Program-made: the position numbers and the translations under genes
In this document: positions 48,001 to 58,000 of the stretch, piece by piece
Layout: the number at the start of each line of letters is the position of its first letter
How positions within the stretch are numbered: position 1 is the stretch's first letter
DNA from: Notospermus geniculatus
Taxonomy: Eukaryota > Nemertea > Pilidiophora > Heteronemertea > Lineidae
Assembly (NCBI GenBank): GCA_002633025.1
Contig: NMRB01000852.1
Span: forward strand, 124,001 to 188,000
Direction: 5' to 3'
DNA: 64,000 bases
The notes under the pieces: generated by a model
The model's database searches: none
The model's input: only the letters and a program-made list of their open reading frames with translations
Told to the model about the DNA's origin: nothing

Positions 48001-51000
48001 ATTAGATATTTGACAAGCGGGCAACTAAAACCAGTTTAATTATTAAATTTGTGTAACTCTGGCGGGTGAATTTATTGAAAATTGAAAAATGAAACCACTC
48101 AGGAAAAGGTACTGATTCAGAGACCGTCAAAGGGTTGTCACGCGCGGGCACTGCCGAAAATCATGCCCTCGATCTCGGAGGAGATGTCACTGACGTTTCT
48201 CCGGCACAAGCCGGCTTTGCACTGTGGTTCATGTACATGAACAAGCCTACTAGTTCATGTTTACATCATGATTCAACTTAATCCGCCAATATGTCCGATG
48301 TGGTGGAACAATTAACACAACCCAAGGAACAATTAAACCAAACGTCAATCACGCTTCATGACTGGGATAAATCCGAGACAATTCACCAGGAAGACCATGA
48401 AATGAAAGCGACATGAACAATCTTCTATTCACATACACGCCGGATTAACCACGTCTTCAAGGGCGATTAACTTTTCAAGCGGATTATTTTTCTATGGAAA
48501 TCCAACGTTGCATTGAAATGTCGTGACTTAATACCAACCACGCATACACCAAAATCCCAGTTGTAAGGTCACAGCGACCTGACTTTCCCACTGGGGTCAG
48601 CTCCTCCAACATATCCAAAGCGTCCGTGTCTGGACCTTCGATTTGAAGATATCAACAGCCAGCTCTGTGGTCAGCAATGACGATCATCACTAACAACTCA
48701 CCTGGGCTCCGGCAATGCCAGGCCTTTGTGACCTTAAAGTCCTTCTTGCACCACAAAAATAAATTCTCACTCTTTTTGAGCTTTTTACAGCATTCAGACA
48801 CAACTACATTTTGCTGTTTGTTTCATGAAATTATGTTAAGTAGTAAGCGAGATATCAAGGATTTTGTCAGTCAAAATCATTGGGCTAAAAACCGTACTGT
48901 GAACGACTTCAACAATGTGAATATGCTAATTTATTCGTGACGTATTACTAGGGAAAACTGCGATTTTGGTGTAAAGCTGCATTTAGCTGACACGCGGAAT
49001 GCGGTATAGGGCCGCGGAATCCCCGGCGGAAGCGATTTGTTGTATGCGAAATACATTGAACTTTCCGCTTACCGCGTTCCGCAATCCGCATACCGCGTGC
49101 AGCTAAATCCAGCTTAAGACAGCAAAATCTGAACCATTTGCATTGGGGAACGGCAGAAAAATTGCCTGTCCTGAGGTTTTGTATTTCATGGCAACAATAC
49201 ACAGCGAAGGCGGGGAAGACTGACACCAGTGTCAGAGATGGGGCAAGGACTAAAGTAGGCCTACTTCCTTCTCTTACTTTCAGTGCCAACCAGCAGAAGA
49301 CAGGATATGGAGGTCAGGAAGGGCGTGGACTTCATCATTAGGACTCAAGGCGAATAACAAAGGGACTTTGGCATCTATTGAATGAATACCTTTGGTAATG
49401 TATGATACAGGAAGAGAATCAGGATTGAAATCTATTCAACAAGAAACGATCAAAGCTCACATGATGATGAAAGGAATTATAATAATGTATGTATCATAAT
49501 CTCAAACAAAATAAAAGACCTCGCAGCTTGATGTTGATGCTCACTTCAAACAATAATAGCCTTGCCAGGGGGGATGTCAAAACAAGTCCAGACCAAACGG
49601 TTTTGATTTAATATGAGACGAATATAGACGGAGATTAAATACCATATTGTATGTATCAAAGACAAATAGATCAATCACCGCTATTTGTATTCTTTACACA
49701 AAAACAAGCAAATAGTGCAGCATATGCTTACACCCTTGAAAAATAATGCCAGGGGTGGTTTGGTGGAGGCTACGATTTCAAACTGGTCGTGATGAACCGA
49801 TTATCTGTGATTACGTGAGTCACTTCATCATGTGCAATGAAAAAAAGAAGCAGTGACCGACCTCTCAGGGATGCAGAGTCACGTAACAGATATCTGTGGA
49901 AACCACCAACAAGAGTTTTACTTGATATAGATGTGTTTCGCTAGCGGCCGTCTTGCCAAAATTAGGTCCTCGCGATGGGAATTCCCTTCCGATGTGACAG
50001 ATGATTGGTTCTCCCAACAACAGAGAGGGAAATCCCCATGACGATGACCTAATTGTGGCAAGATGGCTGCTAGCGAAACTTATCTGTCATCTGACATCAT
50101 ATCAATGGATGTACATGCAATTCATACATTTACCTCTGGCAGTACACCACTCTTTCTCTGATTTTCAATCAACTTTTTCGTCACAAACTTTAAAAAAGGT
50201 GTATACGTGGCTTCCCGTCTGCTTTCTCGCGATATTGGCATCCAATTTATCAAAACCAAGTAATAACGACAAAGGCTGATTTTTTCTCACCTCACCAGTC
50301 GGTTTCTTATGAGCCAATTAACAACTGATTCCTTCTCCGCCATGTTGTATTTCACTAAGTACATGTACATATTTACTTGAAAGTAAGCTTACTTGTTATA
50401 GCCGATGGCAAGTGGCGAACATTGGCCAGACTGTTGTAAGAATTCAAGTAATCAGCGGGTGTGATACGGCAGATCACAAGAGAGCTTCTACAAAAACCTG
50501 CTCTAATGAGCACGGAGGGACAATTTTTGTCGTGTTGTCATCAAAACCACGAAAATTATTAGCCACAATGAAGGTAGAGGGTGGAGGCCAATTTTTTAGC
50601 AGCATGAAGTGTAAAGGGTAGAACCACAGATAATTCTTGGCATATATTAGACAATAGCTTCAGGTCAAACCAGTTTTGTATCACATGAAGCAAGCAGCTG
50701 GCCATGGTGATACGTATAATGGAAGGACCTAGAACCACAGATAATCCTTGGCATACGACACCATAGCTTCAGATTAAACCAGTTTTAAATCACACGAAGC
50801 AAGCAACTGGCCATGCTGATACCAGTATTCAATAGATTAAAGTCAAGGATAAAGTGATGAGCACTTGCTGAATTTGAATACGTTAGTAAGTGTTCCATTT
50901 TGATATCAAGTTCCCAGGGAATCTCCTGTGCTAATCAGAAGCAAAAAGACACCTTGTTGTGTAATATGCTTGAAATAGTAGTCCATAGCATTGAATTACT

Positions 51001-54000
51001 GACATAAGGCTTTGCTTAGTCATACGTTCCAAAGTTACAATTCCCTTGCTACTTGTAGAAGTTTTCCACTTTGTTATTGAAGAGAGCAGCCACTGATTCC
51101 GTGTGTCATAAAAACATGGAGAGTACAGGAGATTCATCAGGAGAGCTATTCATCATGGTTTAGGTTGTTGATTTCACTCACTTGTAATTCAGGAAGTGTT
51201 GTTGAACGGGGTTTTCTGCATCAGCAACCTCAGAGGAGGACAAAAGAGGACAAGCAAGGAATTCTGTTTTTATTTGTTGAAAACCTGGTGTTGAGTCAGA
51301 TGAATCATGTGAACACGAGACTTTTCCAAGGTTTTTTGTCGAACTTTCTAACATCCTCTCTGAAGATTTTGTCAAACTTGTCGAATCTGATGCTCCCTGC
51401 AGTCCACAGCGAAATCAGCTCTCATAGGAAAATCTAATGAAATTCCATCCTTCCATACGGTCATCTCATAGAATCTATTGTGTTTGCCGTGTGTCTCGCT
51501 GGGATGTGGATTTTTACTGACAGGAAACATGAAATCACTGTCTGGTCACCATCTTTGAAGATGGCCAGTTAATTACTCAACCATCGTGACGAACTGGCAA
51601 GAAAGTTAACGAGATTAGTCATTCGTGTTCACAGGAAGAGAAAGATTGTCGGTCACCATAGATGAGATCAACATAATCACATTTGTCCCTCTCTCTGATT
51701 CTTGTATCCTGGGAATCAATCAAAGAGTGTATTGTACCTGTGATGTGAGGGGTGATGCAACTGTGACATCACGTCAGCCGTGGATTCGAACAAAAGAACA
51801 GTCGAACAAAGCATCCTGGAACATCCGGGCCAATGCTGCTCCTCCTCATGCATTTGTCACAGACTAGGGGAGCGGCAGGGACCGTAAATGGCTTGAGTCT
51901 CTCAGCATGCTGAACAAGGATGATTCACAATAATGGTGTGAGAGGGAACGAGAGGAAACTGGTCGTATAGTCAGGTCTTCATTAGACGAGGAACGTTGGT
52001 CAAATGACTTTCCAGACGACTTTCCTGTCGGAACCTTTCATAATGCAACCACCAACTAGCCAGCAGAGAGACAAGAGTTGACCGTTCTGCGCCACTGCAA
52101 CGCATCTAATGCAGTATTTGTTTTCCAAGGAAATGGACATTTTTTTCCTCTGCCATCCCTACATGAAGCAAAGAACCCAATCAAAGATATTGCTGTTTCA
52201 TTTGTATGATTCACAGACGACTGGTTCATAGCATGAAGAACACTTCCTTGATCTCCTTTACATTTTTTCTCTCACATATGGAGGATGTCTTAACTAATCG
52301 AGACATGACCATTACTGTGACACCTTGCTGAGTCACCTGATCATCTACCTGACTGGTCTCCAGAACTTCCATTTCCTTTGCAATTTTGCTAAAAATGGTC
52401 GAGAGCACAGAAAGGAAGCTGTGTGTTTCTTGCCAAGAGGACCACCTTCCATCGTTTCTGCCTACTCTCCAAATATGATGCTTTTATCTTTCATGTTCTT
52501 CCAACAGACTTCCGTTTGAGACCAGACGTGCCTCGACATTCAGAATTACCAGGCCCAAACATTTTCCATTAGCAGAAACACATCATCCATTTGTTTAGCC
52601 TTCTCTATGAAAAATCAGTCTTGCACTCGAAAAGTTCCGGTCACAAAAAGCTTTTCAAAAATCTTGCTAATCACATCTGATGTCTTCTAAGGCTTCTCTT
52701 TGATTCATACCAACCATTGGTCAGTCTTCCTTCTGTTGGTGAACATCATCTCGGTCCCATTATTTAGCAATGGAACGATATCGATCTAGATGATGGAGAT
52801 CTTTCAAAAATCCTGGTTGAGAGACTTCTTGTCCATTTGTTTTGGGAATAACGAAGAAGAGGTGGTACTTATTTTTATTCAGAACATGAGCTTTATGACT
52901 CTTTTCTCCCTAATCTGTCATAATACAGTCCTGACTTCCCTAGTACAACAGCCCATAACACCATGTCATCACTCCCCTGGTAATGCCTGTTATGAATTTG
53001 CTATGAACTTCAAACGCTTAGAAAAAAACTGAAACCCTAGTCAACCAAGAAGAGAAAGAATAAAGTGAAATTCGCATGAGTAGCTATTACAGAAGTTCAA
53101 ACAAAGGCTAGGCTGACAAAGGAATTAAATCTAAGAATTCTCTGACTTGGAAAATTAGATCCAAGCAGTCATGATAATCAAGATGTTAAAATCAAAGAGA
53201 TTTACAGAAGAATCGTTTAAAAAGACGAGATGGATTTGCGGATGTTATGTGTGGATTACAATGATCACAAATAATGGTGCCTTCCATGAGAAAGGTTGGT
53301 GTGTGTCACCAATGACGAATGGAGGCATCAAAAGAGAATATGGCTGAAAGACAAAGTTTGGCAAGCATGTTGTTTGTCAGATGTATGTGGTGCATGCTGA
53401 AGTCAAAGTAATCCAAAAGGATGAGAGAGAGAGAGACAAGGAAGTGAAAAATATGTGTGATTTTGTTGGTTATCTGATCGCTGATGACAGAGTTGGAAAG
53501 AAAGGTGTTTTTATCAGATTTTAACTGGAGAAATATGCCAACAAACAGTGTTTCATGACATGGAGAATAGTTAACAACACCATCTGCTCCTTGACTGCTT
53601 GGCCACTAGGTGGCGACAAAATGACACCTTTTTCTTATAAGAATTCACTCTGTCCATTTTTTTAACAACTATTGCATTTGCTTTTAATCTGCAACAAGAA
53701 ATGCATCATCATACCTTTCTTATCAAAGCTATTTCAGGAATTTCTTAATGAAGATGATTTGTTTGAAGTAATGATGAGCCTAAAAACATTTTCATGATTA
53801 CAAGGGTCAAGAAATAAACACGCAGCACTTCATCAAAGTTACTTTGATAAGGCAGCGACAGGTTCCAAGATAAAATTTTAATCAAATAGCTCGAACAAAA
53901 TGGCTTCCGGTAGAAGCTTCTTATACTCTAAAGATATGGCACTTTAATGAGATGAGATTGAGGGCGGAATAAGGCTTCACTTAAATCCTGTTATCATTTG

Positions 54001-55053
54001 ATTCCACAGGCTTTCAACTATTCTTACAACAGAACCATCTTCGAAGGAAATATGCTGGGATGAAGAACACTTCTTTCTTGTTTGTAAGCAAGTAATACAG
54101 CTGAAGGTTCAAGTCATTGTTTCGATCTTTCATTTTTATCAAATTTCAATATTCATTGTTTCATTAAGAATGGAACTTGAAATAAAATTGTAAGTGCTCT
54201 TCCCCCCCCCCCCCTGAATTTACATTGCTCATACAAGGAGTCGGTCACCATTATGATATCAATACGAAACTCAATACAAAACGGCTCATGAAAATATCTC
54301 TGATTCAATCAGAAGTAAAGAACATCTGATTGCCCTCCAGACGTTTCCAGACGACATCCTGATATGAGATCCATCTGATATTTCAATCCTAATACCCCAG
54401 GACGATTCGACTGATCAAGAGGTTTCAGACTTTTGAGGTCTGTGCACCAGCCCAAGGGATACAAAGCATAATTAGGTGGGTTTGAAAAGATAAAGACGAT
54501 ATTCCCATCAGATATCTTGGTTTCTTGCATATTTCAATAGGTTTCTGCAAAAGGTAGGTTGCTGTGTGGAAAGCTATTCGTCGTTTCCACGACGTAACTT
54601 CAACAATGTCCGCCATTGCTGACGTCGACATCATGACGCAAAGCCGGGGGCAACGCGGAACCAACAGAACGACGTGACGTCGTGGAAGACGTTGAATAAC
54701 ATCAAGCTGTAGTGCTATGACAGTCAGGTCAATGCCTAGAAGAGATTGAACAAATTACCTACCTGGTATACATTTATATTTTACTTGGAGATATGACGTG
54801 TCCCCGCCGCATGGGTTATTTAGTTGACTACGTGCATGCTCTTCAGAGACGTACACACGGCATTCATGGCGACCGGAACACTTCCGCTTTATATACATCT
54901 GAACATCTATATAACAGCCAGATTTTCCTTTTACTTTGCAGGCCATGGAGGACATTCGGCCATAGGTGGCAGACTGGAATACTAGCACGCCTCGTGGTCC
55001 ACATCGCAGGTCTAGGTAGTCACCATGACATCGGCTCAAAGTCTTGAATAGAG
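23206..55053 (-). CDS. Type I membrane protein: SUEL lectin - CUB - stalk - TM - Tyr-rich tail (gene model, 5' end missing)
   Basis: Model, 5' to 3' on the minus strand: SUEL 55053-54763, CUB 31586-31194, stalk-1 30806-30666, stalk-2 29288-29193 or 26151-26056, TM 27860-27785 or 24489-24414, tail 24043-23206. All junctions are GT-AG. Introns before the TM exon are phase 1 and the TM-tail intron is phase 2, so everything joins in frame into about 610 residues. It should be a surface receptor: a carbohydrate-binding-type lectin domain and a CUB domain outside, a tyrosine-rich signalling-type tail inside. The signal peptide exon was not found and must lie upstream of 55053. The stalk-2 and TM exons occur twice because of the 24-30 kb duplication. 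Known relatives carry these domains in other combinations (EVA-1 has two SUEL domains and a TM). This order is not one I recognise as a named protein. Confidence 0.75.
24414..24489 (-). CDS. Receptor transmembrane exon, copy 1
   Basis: 76-bp exon, acceptor TTTTCAG|GAATAATTG and donor CGAAA|GTAAGTAC (phase 1 to phase 2). It encodes GIIVGVLSAIIVLLLIAVIV followed by LLLYRK: one hydrophobic helix with a stop-transfer base. It joins stalk-2 and the tail exon in frame. Confidence 0.8.
24973..25204. mobile_element. MITE insertion with matching empty site in the other copy
   Basis: CTGCCCTACAATGGAAGACT opens it and AGTCTTCCATTGTAGGGCAG closes it (about 45-bp inverted ends, 232 bp total). AATA flanks both sides (24969-24972, 25205-25208). 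The partner sequence near 28350 has a single uninterrupted AATA, giving exact borders and showing a 4-bp target duplication. Confidence 0.9.
26056..26151 (-). CDS. Receptor stalk-2 exon, copy 1
   Basis: 96-bp phase 1-1 exon: acceptor TGTTTCTGCTTAG|GTAAAT, donor TTCATAG|GTAATATTGG. It encodes a Thr/Pro-rich extracellular spacer (KSDVTTTRPPNPSEDTRF and NHTQEML, with an N-glycosylation site NHT) ahead of the TM exon. A longer open frame continues past the donor to 25796, but its changes between copies are mostly replacements, so the donor is preferred. Confidence 0.7.
27346..27423 (-). pseudogene. Truncated copy of the receptor tail exon
   Basis: The acceptor and first codons (KYGSKSSKPRNVNAH onward) match 24043 down to about 23967. 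The frame then crosses the duplication join into unrelated sequence and meets TAG near 27240. If the duplication is real, a transcript ending here would encode a receptor with a short, tyrosine-poor tail. Confidence 0.7.
27785..27860 (-). CDS. Receptor transmembrane exon, copy 2
   Basis: Same 76-bp exon as 24414-24489 with one base change, which is silent in the first (split) Gly codon. Both splice sites are intact. Confidence 0.7.
29193..29288 (-). CDS. Receptor stalk-2 exon, copy 2
   Basis: All 96 bases appear identical to 26056-26151, with the same acceptor and donor, while the adjacent intron differs at several per cent. Confidence 0.7.
30666..30806 (-). CDS. Receptor stalk-1 exon
   Basis: 141-bp phase 1-1 exon, acceptor TGATTTCTTCCAG|TTTATG, donor CCAGCAG|GTATGT. 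It encodes an acidic, Thr-rich spacer (VYETDHLLFEEIPAIRPETT, then TSAMTAVEVF and NDTKISYMPAG, with an NDT glycosylation site). It joins CUB and stalk-2 without a frame change. Only one copy exists, just outside the duplicated block. Confidence 0.75.
30978..31193 (-). mobile_element. tRNA-derived SINE, 5'-truncated, abutting the CUB exon
   Basis: On the minus strand it reads GGTTCGAATCC (B box), then GACAGTAAGCCGTGGTGCC, CCTTTGCAAGGGCA and GATGCTTTGGCTTCGGCC, in the same order as the full copy at 61411-61690. The tRNA head before AGGTCC is missing. The element's first bases overlap the splice donor that follows the CUB exon. Confidence 0.8.
31194..31586 (-). CDS. Receptor CUB-domain exon
   Basis: 393-bp phase 1-1 exon: acceptor ATATCTTTCCAG|TGAGTC, donor ATACTG|GTAAGTAGG. 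The domain carries the hallmarks SFIQSPNFPSKYP, DCKWVINL, NFTIFDFEL, CFDYLSL and GFLMQYT, with four cysteines in the usual C1-C2 / C3-C4 spacing (GCND, HDCK, QCFD, FDCG). CUB domains mediate extracellular protein or carbohydrate contacts. One exon encodes the whole domain, as is common. Calcium-site acidic residues are only partly evident. Confidence 0.9.
32649..32808 (+). repeat. MITE-like dispersed repeat, third copy
   Basis: Begins AGGAGCAGTCAG and ends CTGACAGCTCCT, an imperfect inverted pair. The interior matches 15230-15387 and 19183-19363. Confidence 0.75.
36930..37124. repeat. GGAACCTGCA foldback element, copy 1
   Basis: Ends GGAACCTGCA / TGCAGGTTCC are perfect inverted repeats. The arms include GGCGCTGTGAG / CTCACAGCGCC and a GACGTC-rich centre. 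A second copy is at 44338-44523. Confidence 0.9.
38253..38957 (+). repeat. Duplicated block, first copy (partner 38959-39659)
   Basis: From AGGTGCAAAAATCCC to TCTGAAGC. The partner follows after one N with about 1-2% differences and small indels (for example an extra TTTCTCTGC in this copy near 38760). Non-coding. Confidence 0.9.
38958..38958. other. Single-N assembly join
   Basis: Same type of join as at 16529: the two sides are near-identical copies starting and stopping exactly at the N. Confidence 0.9.
38959..39659 (+). repeat. Duplicated block, second copy (partner 38253-38957)
   Basis: Repeats the first copy up to TCTGAAGC at 39659, then continues into unique DNA (ACTGAACCAGTC). Confidence 0.9.
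44338..44523. repeat. GGAACC foldback element, copy 2
   Basis: Begins GGAACCCCGCATAAC and ends TTCTGCAGGTTCC. The interior (CCGACAGGTGGCGCTGTGAG, CACGACGTCCTTGACGC) matches 36930-37124 with several substitutions. Confidence 0.9.
45779..45871. repeat. Small foldback hairpin (family of 58967-59060)
   Basis: Arms carry CAGGG, TCGTTCCTCTTCAT and the inverse ATGAAGAGGAGCGA, around CGCACAATGAG. Confidence 0.65.
45944..46594 (+). repeat. Dispersed element, long copy of 8746-8968, carrying an insertion
   Basis: TAGCCGTGGTTACACTA at the left and GGCTACAGATGGCGCAGCC to GACCGAAGAGTCA at the right match the 8.7-kb copy. The extra length comes from at least one nested foldback (46235-46474) and a stretch near 46010-46160. 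Confidence 0.75.
46235..46474. mobile_element. Nested foldback MITE
   Basis: CACGCTGGTGATTCAAAC at the left is the exact inverse of GTTTGAATCACCAGCGTG at the right. It interrupts the 45.9-46.6 kb element. Confidence 0.85.
48974..49115. repeat. Foldback MITE
   Basis: AAGCTGCATTTAGCTG pairs with CAGCTAAATCCAGCTT. CGCGGAATGCGGTA and TACCGCGTTCCGC extend the arms. Confidence 0.85.
49936..50078. repeat. Foldback MITE, ~50-bp arms
   Basis: TTTCGCTAGCGGCCGTCTTG and CAAGATGGCTGCTAGCGAAA pair, continuing through AATTAGGTC / GACCTAATT. Confidence 0.9.
50619..50822 (+). repeat. Two-copy tandem repeat, ~111-bp period
   Basis: TAGAACCACAGATAAT at 50619 and again at 50730, each followed by CTTGGCATA, CATAGCTTCAG-type and AACTGGCCAT-type words. 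About 85-90% similar by eye. Confidence 0.85.
54763..55053 (-). CDS. Receptor SUEL-type (rhamnose/galactose-binding) lectin exon
   Basis: 291-bp phase 1-1 exon: acceptor TTTGTATTTTCCAG|CTCTATTC, donor ATACCAG|GTAGGTAAT. It encodes SRCHGDYLDLRCG, SATYGRM, CSGRHECRVYV, NPCGGDTSYLQVKYKC: the full SUEL lectin pattern with eight cysteines, the YGR motif and the C-terminal DxxxYLxVxYxC signature. SUEL domains bind galactose or rhamnose in fish-egg and sea-urchin lectins, and act as adhesion or ligand modules in latrophilins and EVA-1. Here it is the most N-terminal exon visible. Phase compatibility makes CUB (23 kb away) its natural next exon, but intervening symmetric exons cannot be excluded. Confidence 0.9.
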
Positions 55054-58000
55054 CTGGAAAATACAAAGAAAAGAAAATATCAGGACTGGTAATTGTGAAT
55101 GGATATATTAGTCAACATAACAGTCAGAGGACAGGAAGGACCGGATCTTCAAGACGTCTGATAGAGTTTGCCTCAAGTCAGCAATCTCCATAACACTAGG
55201 CAGCCTGAAGACAGGAAAAGTCAGGCCCACAAATCAAGAATTTTTCATAATACCATCTCCCAGACTGACAGATAAAGCGACAAACCAAGAAATCAACAGT
55301 TGCCACCTCCTGAGCTAAGAAGCTTAGCCCTGATTTATAAGTCAACAATCCATCAAGGGCTTTTAATTTCACCTGTCAATTTAATACCTCACAGCATCCA
55401 ACTGTCAAAGTGCTGAGAGTGGCTGATGTGTAGCAACTTAAATTCAATTAGAAGGTGGCATTTTCAACATTTTGTCATCTGGAAGTGTCACTGCGGTCTT
55501 GCCATGTAGAGCGACTTCAATTTGAGTGTCATGTTTCTGATTTGTATATATTTTTTGTTGTGCTGAGCAATCTTAGACGTGAAGTGAAACGTGAAATTTC
55601 TAATTTGCGTTTCCCAGTCATATTCTCAAAACGCCATCACCAGTTGGGAGTTTTTGATTTGATGACAAGGCACTTTACAAAAGTATAAAACCTATTACGA
55701 ACCCCCAGGAAAGGTTGATCCAAAAGATCTCAGAAAGGAACAAAGTTGATGAACAAACTGGTGAAGTGCAAAGTGAACGAGGAGTACACAGCTACATCCC
55801 AGCCTCTGAAATGAGTTTTTAACGACCACTTTGTATTCGGCTGATGTAGCAAATCGATCATGGAGAAAAAAAGACTTAAAACGAATTGAAATCTACACAG
55901 CTCATTACACAATCTACACGAAAGTCTTTAATCTGACAGAAACTGAACATGCATGTAATTAACCACAAAGGATGTCAGAGAACTCGTTAGCAAAGAAGAT
56001 CAAAGGTCGACTGAGTCATCGAGTGTCCTGAATGAAGGTGTTAAAACAAACAGTGGATGCTGGATTGGCTCATCCCTAACTCCCGAATGAGGTACAGATT
56101 GACAAAACGTTCAGGTACAAAGAAACCCACAAAAAGCTTTCTTCCCAAGATTGGGGGATTAATATTGACCATGTTCGCTTTGATTCATGAAGTACAATAA
56201 ATGAGAACACCAATCATGCCAGTAGCACCATCTCCTTCCCATATCACTCAGGAAGAAGCTAATATGAAGTAAGTAACTTTTTGTTACGGTTAGCAGAAGA
56301 ACCTTCCCCGGTGACATTTGGTGTACATCTTGTGTATCCATGGATGTAATGACCTGTGAAAGCCATGCAGAATGAAGATGGAACAACCAAGATGGTCCAT
56401 TGTCTTCATGTTTAACCCATCCATACTTAGCCAGCGCCCTAAAAATAGAGATATCGGTTTCAAAACAGCTCAGTTCAGTCCCAAAGATGGAAATGTTTTA
56501 AAATTTGTTTAAAATCAACTCAGTTCTAATGGATACGTGTCATGCTCAGTTCTGCTGTCGCACTGCTGAAATGATATTTGCAGTTTTGCTTATTGGAGAT
56601 GCTGATCTTGATGTGAGCTACGTTCAGACACTGAAGCCATACATTCTCCAAGCATCACGGAAGAAGGCGTTCTTCCAAATGGATGGTTTGCTCTCCAAGC
56701 AATTTCCCAATCCTAAGTATTTTCCAGTTTTCATCAGCGATCTCATCATATATAACATCTACTTTCCGCTTTAGTATGGATCGCCAATTTCCTCTGGACA
56801 GTCCCACTCATCTTGCCCGTAATTGTACCCAGTTGATCATACTTATAGTATCAACGGTAAAACTCGGGTAATACGAACATATCATTGGTAAATCCTTAGT
56901 AATACTAGAGTATCACAGTAAAGCCAGCTTAGGGTAAGCAGCTGCGATTTCGTCACTTAAGAATGGAGGTAAATTCCGTCGTTCACACTGTAAGATGACT
57001 GTAGTGTTACTAAGTCGATTTCAATTTCCTGGCGTTTGAAACAAAGTTAAATTGCCAAAGGTTCTTGTTCTAGTGGACCTTACATGCATGGTGGATGGGC
57101 TAATGGTGACGAGATTGTGTCCACCATGCCTGATTGTGGCATCACCATTCTTTGAGCTTCATCGAGGGAGAGTTTTGCATCCTGAGGAAGCTAGACAGGA
57201 TTTCCTTATATGGTAAAAACAATACGAGAAGTTGAACGGCGATTTCCTCTTCATTGCAACAGTTACAAAGTAAATGGTAATGCCTTAATGGACGCCTTGC
57301 AAACAATCGAGATTTCTATTGTTGTTAGAAAGCATTTATATCCATAAAAGAAATGGTATCTGCCAGCCATGCTGGCTCCCGGAACGGATGATGGTCCGAC
57401 TGTACCTTGAAGATAATTTGTTGGTGTGATATGTGAGGAACCTCGTCCTCCTGGCGGAAGATCTAATGGATGGAACATGGATAGGCGGCTGATGAGACTG
57501 GTATGGTTATAAATGTCACCTTGATTTGACCGATGTGAGCGTGTGTAATTTGCTTGAGGATTTGATGGGTTTGAGCTCAGTCAAATTAATGGCATTTCTT
57601 CTACAAGAAAAGGATTATTGTTGAAGTTACCAAGTGGAAACGGTGAACGTGTTGTACACTGTGATGAATATATCTTTTAGTCAGTTGCAGAATTCTGCCA
57701 GAACACAAAATCTTTTTTCGATTCTTCACACATAGAAAGTGCAAAATAATGCAACCGCAGCAGCATCTCCAGCAATCCTTTCTCACATTCCTGACGTTTT
57801 GCAAATGAAAGCTTTCGCAGTGGTCGGCCATCTGGCTTAGAAAGGATCCTATGGTTTACTGCAACAGATAAGAAACCATTGAACTTGATACTGGAGACAA
57901 ATGAGCCAGACAAGTGCCAAGAATTGAACTAATGACCATGCAGCTGATCTGGCTGAGTTTGGTGTAGTATAACATCAAGGTGTGGGCAACAGGTTGAAGT

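Larger units (their letters stand above)
31587..54762 (-). other. 23-kb intron between the SUEL and CUB exons
   Basis: Phases match across it (1 to 1). It holds foldback elements, a duplicated block with an N (38.3-39.7 kb) and homopolymer runs (poly-G at 40842, poly-C at 54202). Open frames inside (for example 33338-33898, 42124-42489, 46766-47116 and a start-less one at about 35811-36065) show no family I recognise. Further symmetric exons could be hidden here. Confidence 0.6.

Noticed and set aside
50619-50822. CRISPR-like or satellite array
   Set aside because: Only two imperfect direct copies of about 111 bp in a eukaryotic context; a simple local duplication.
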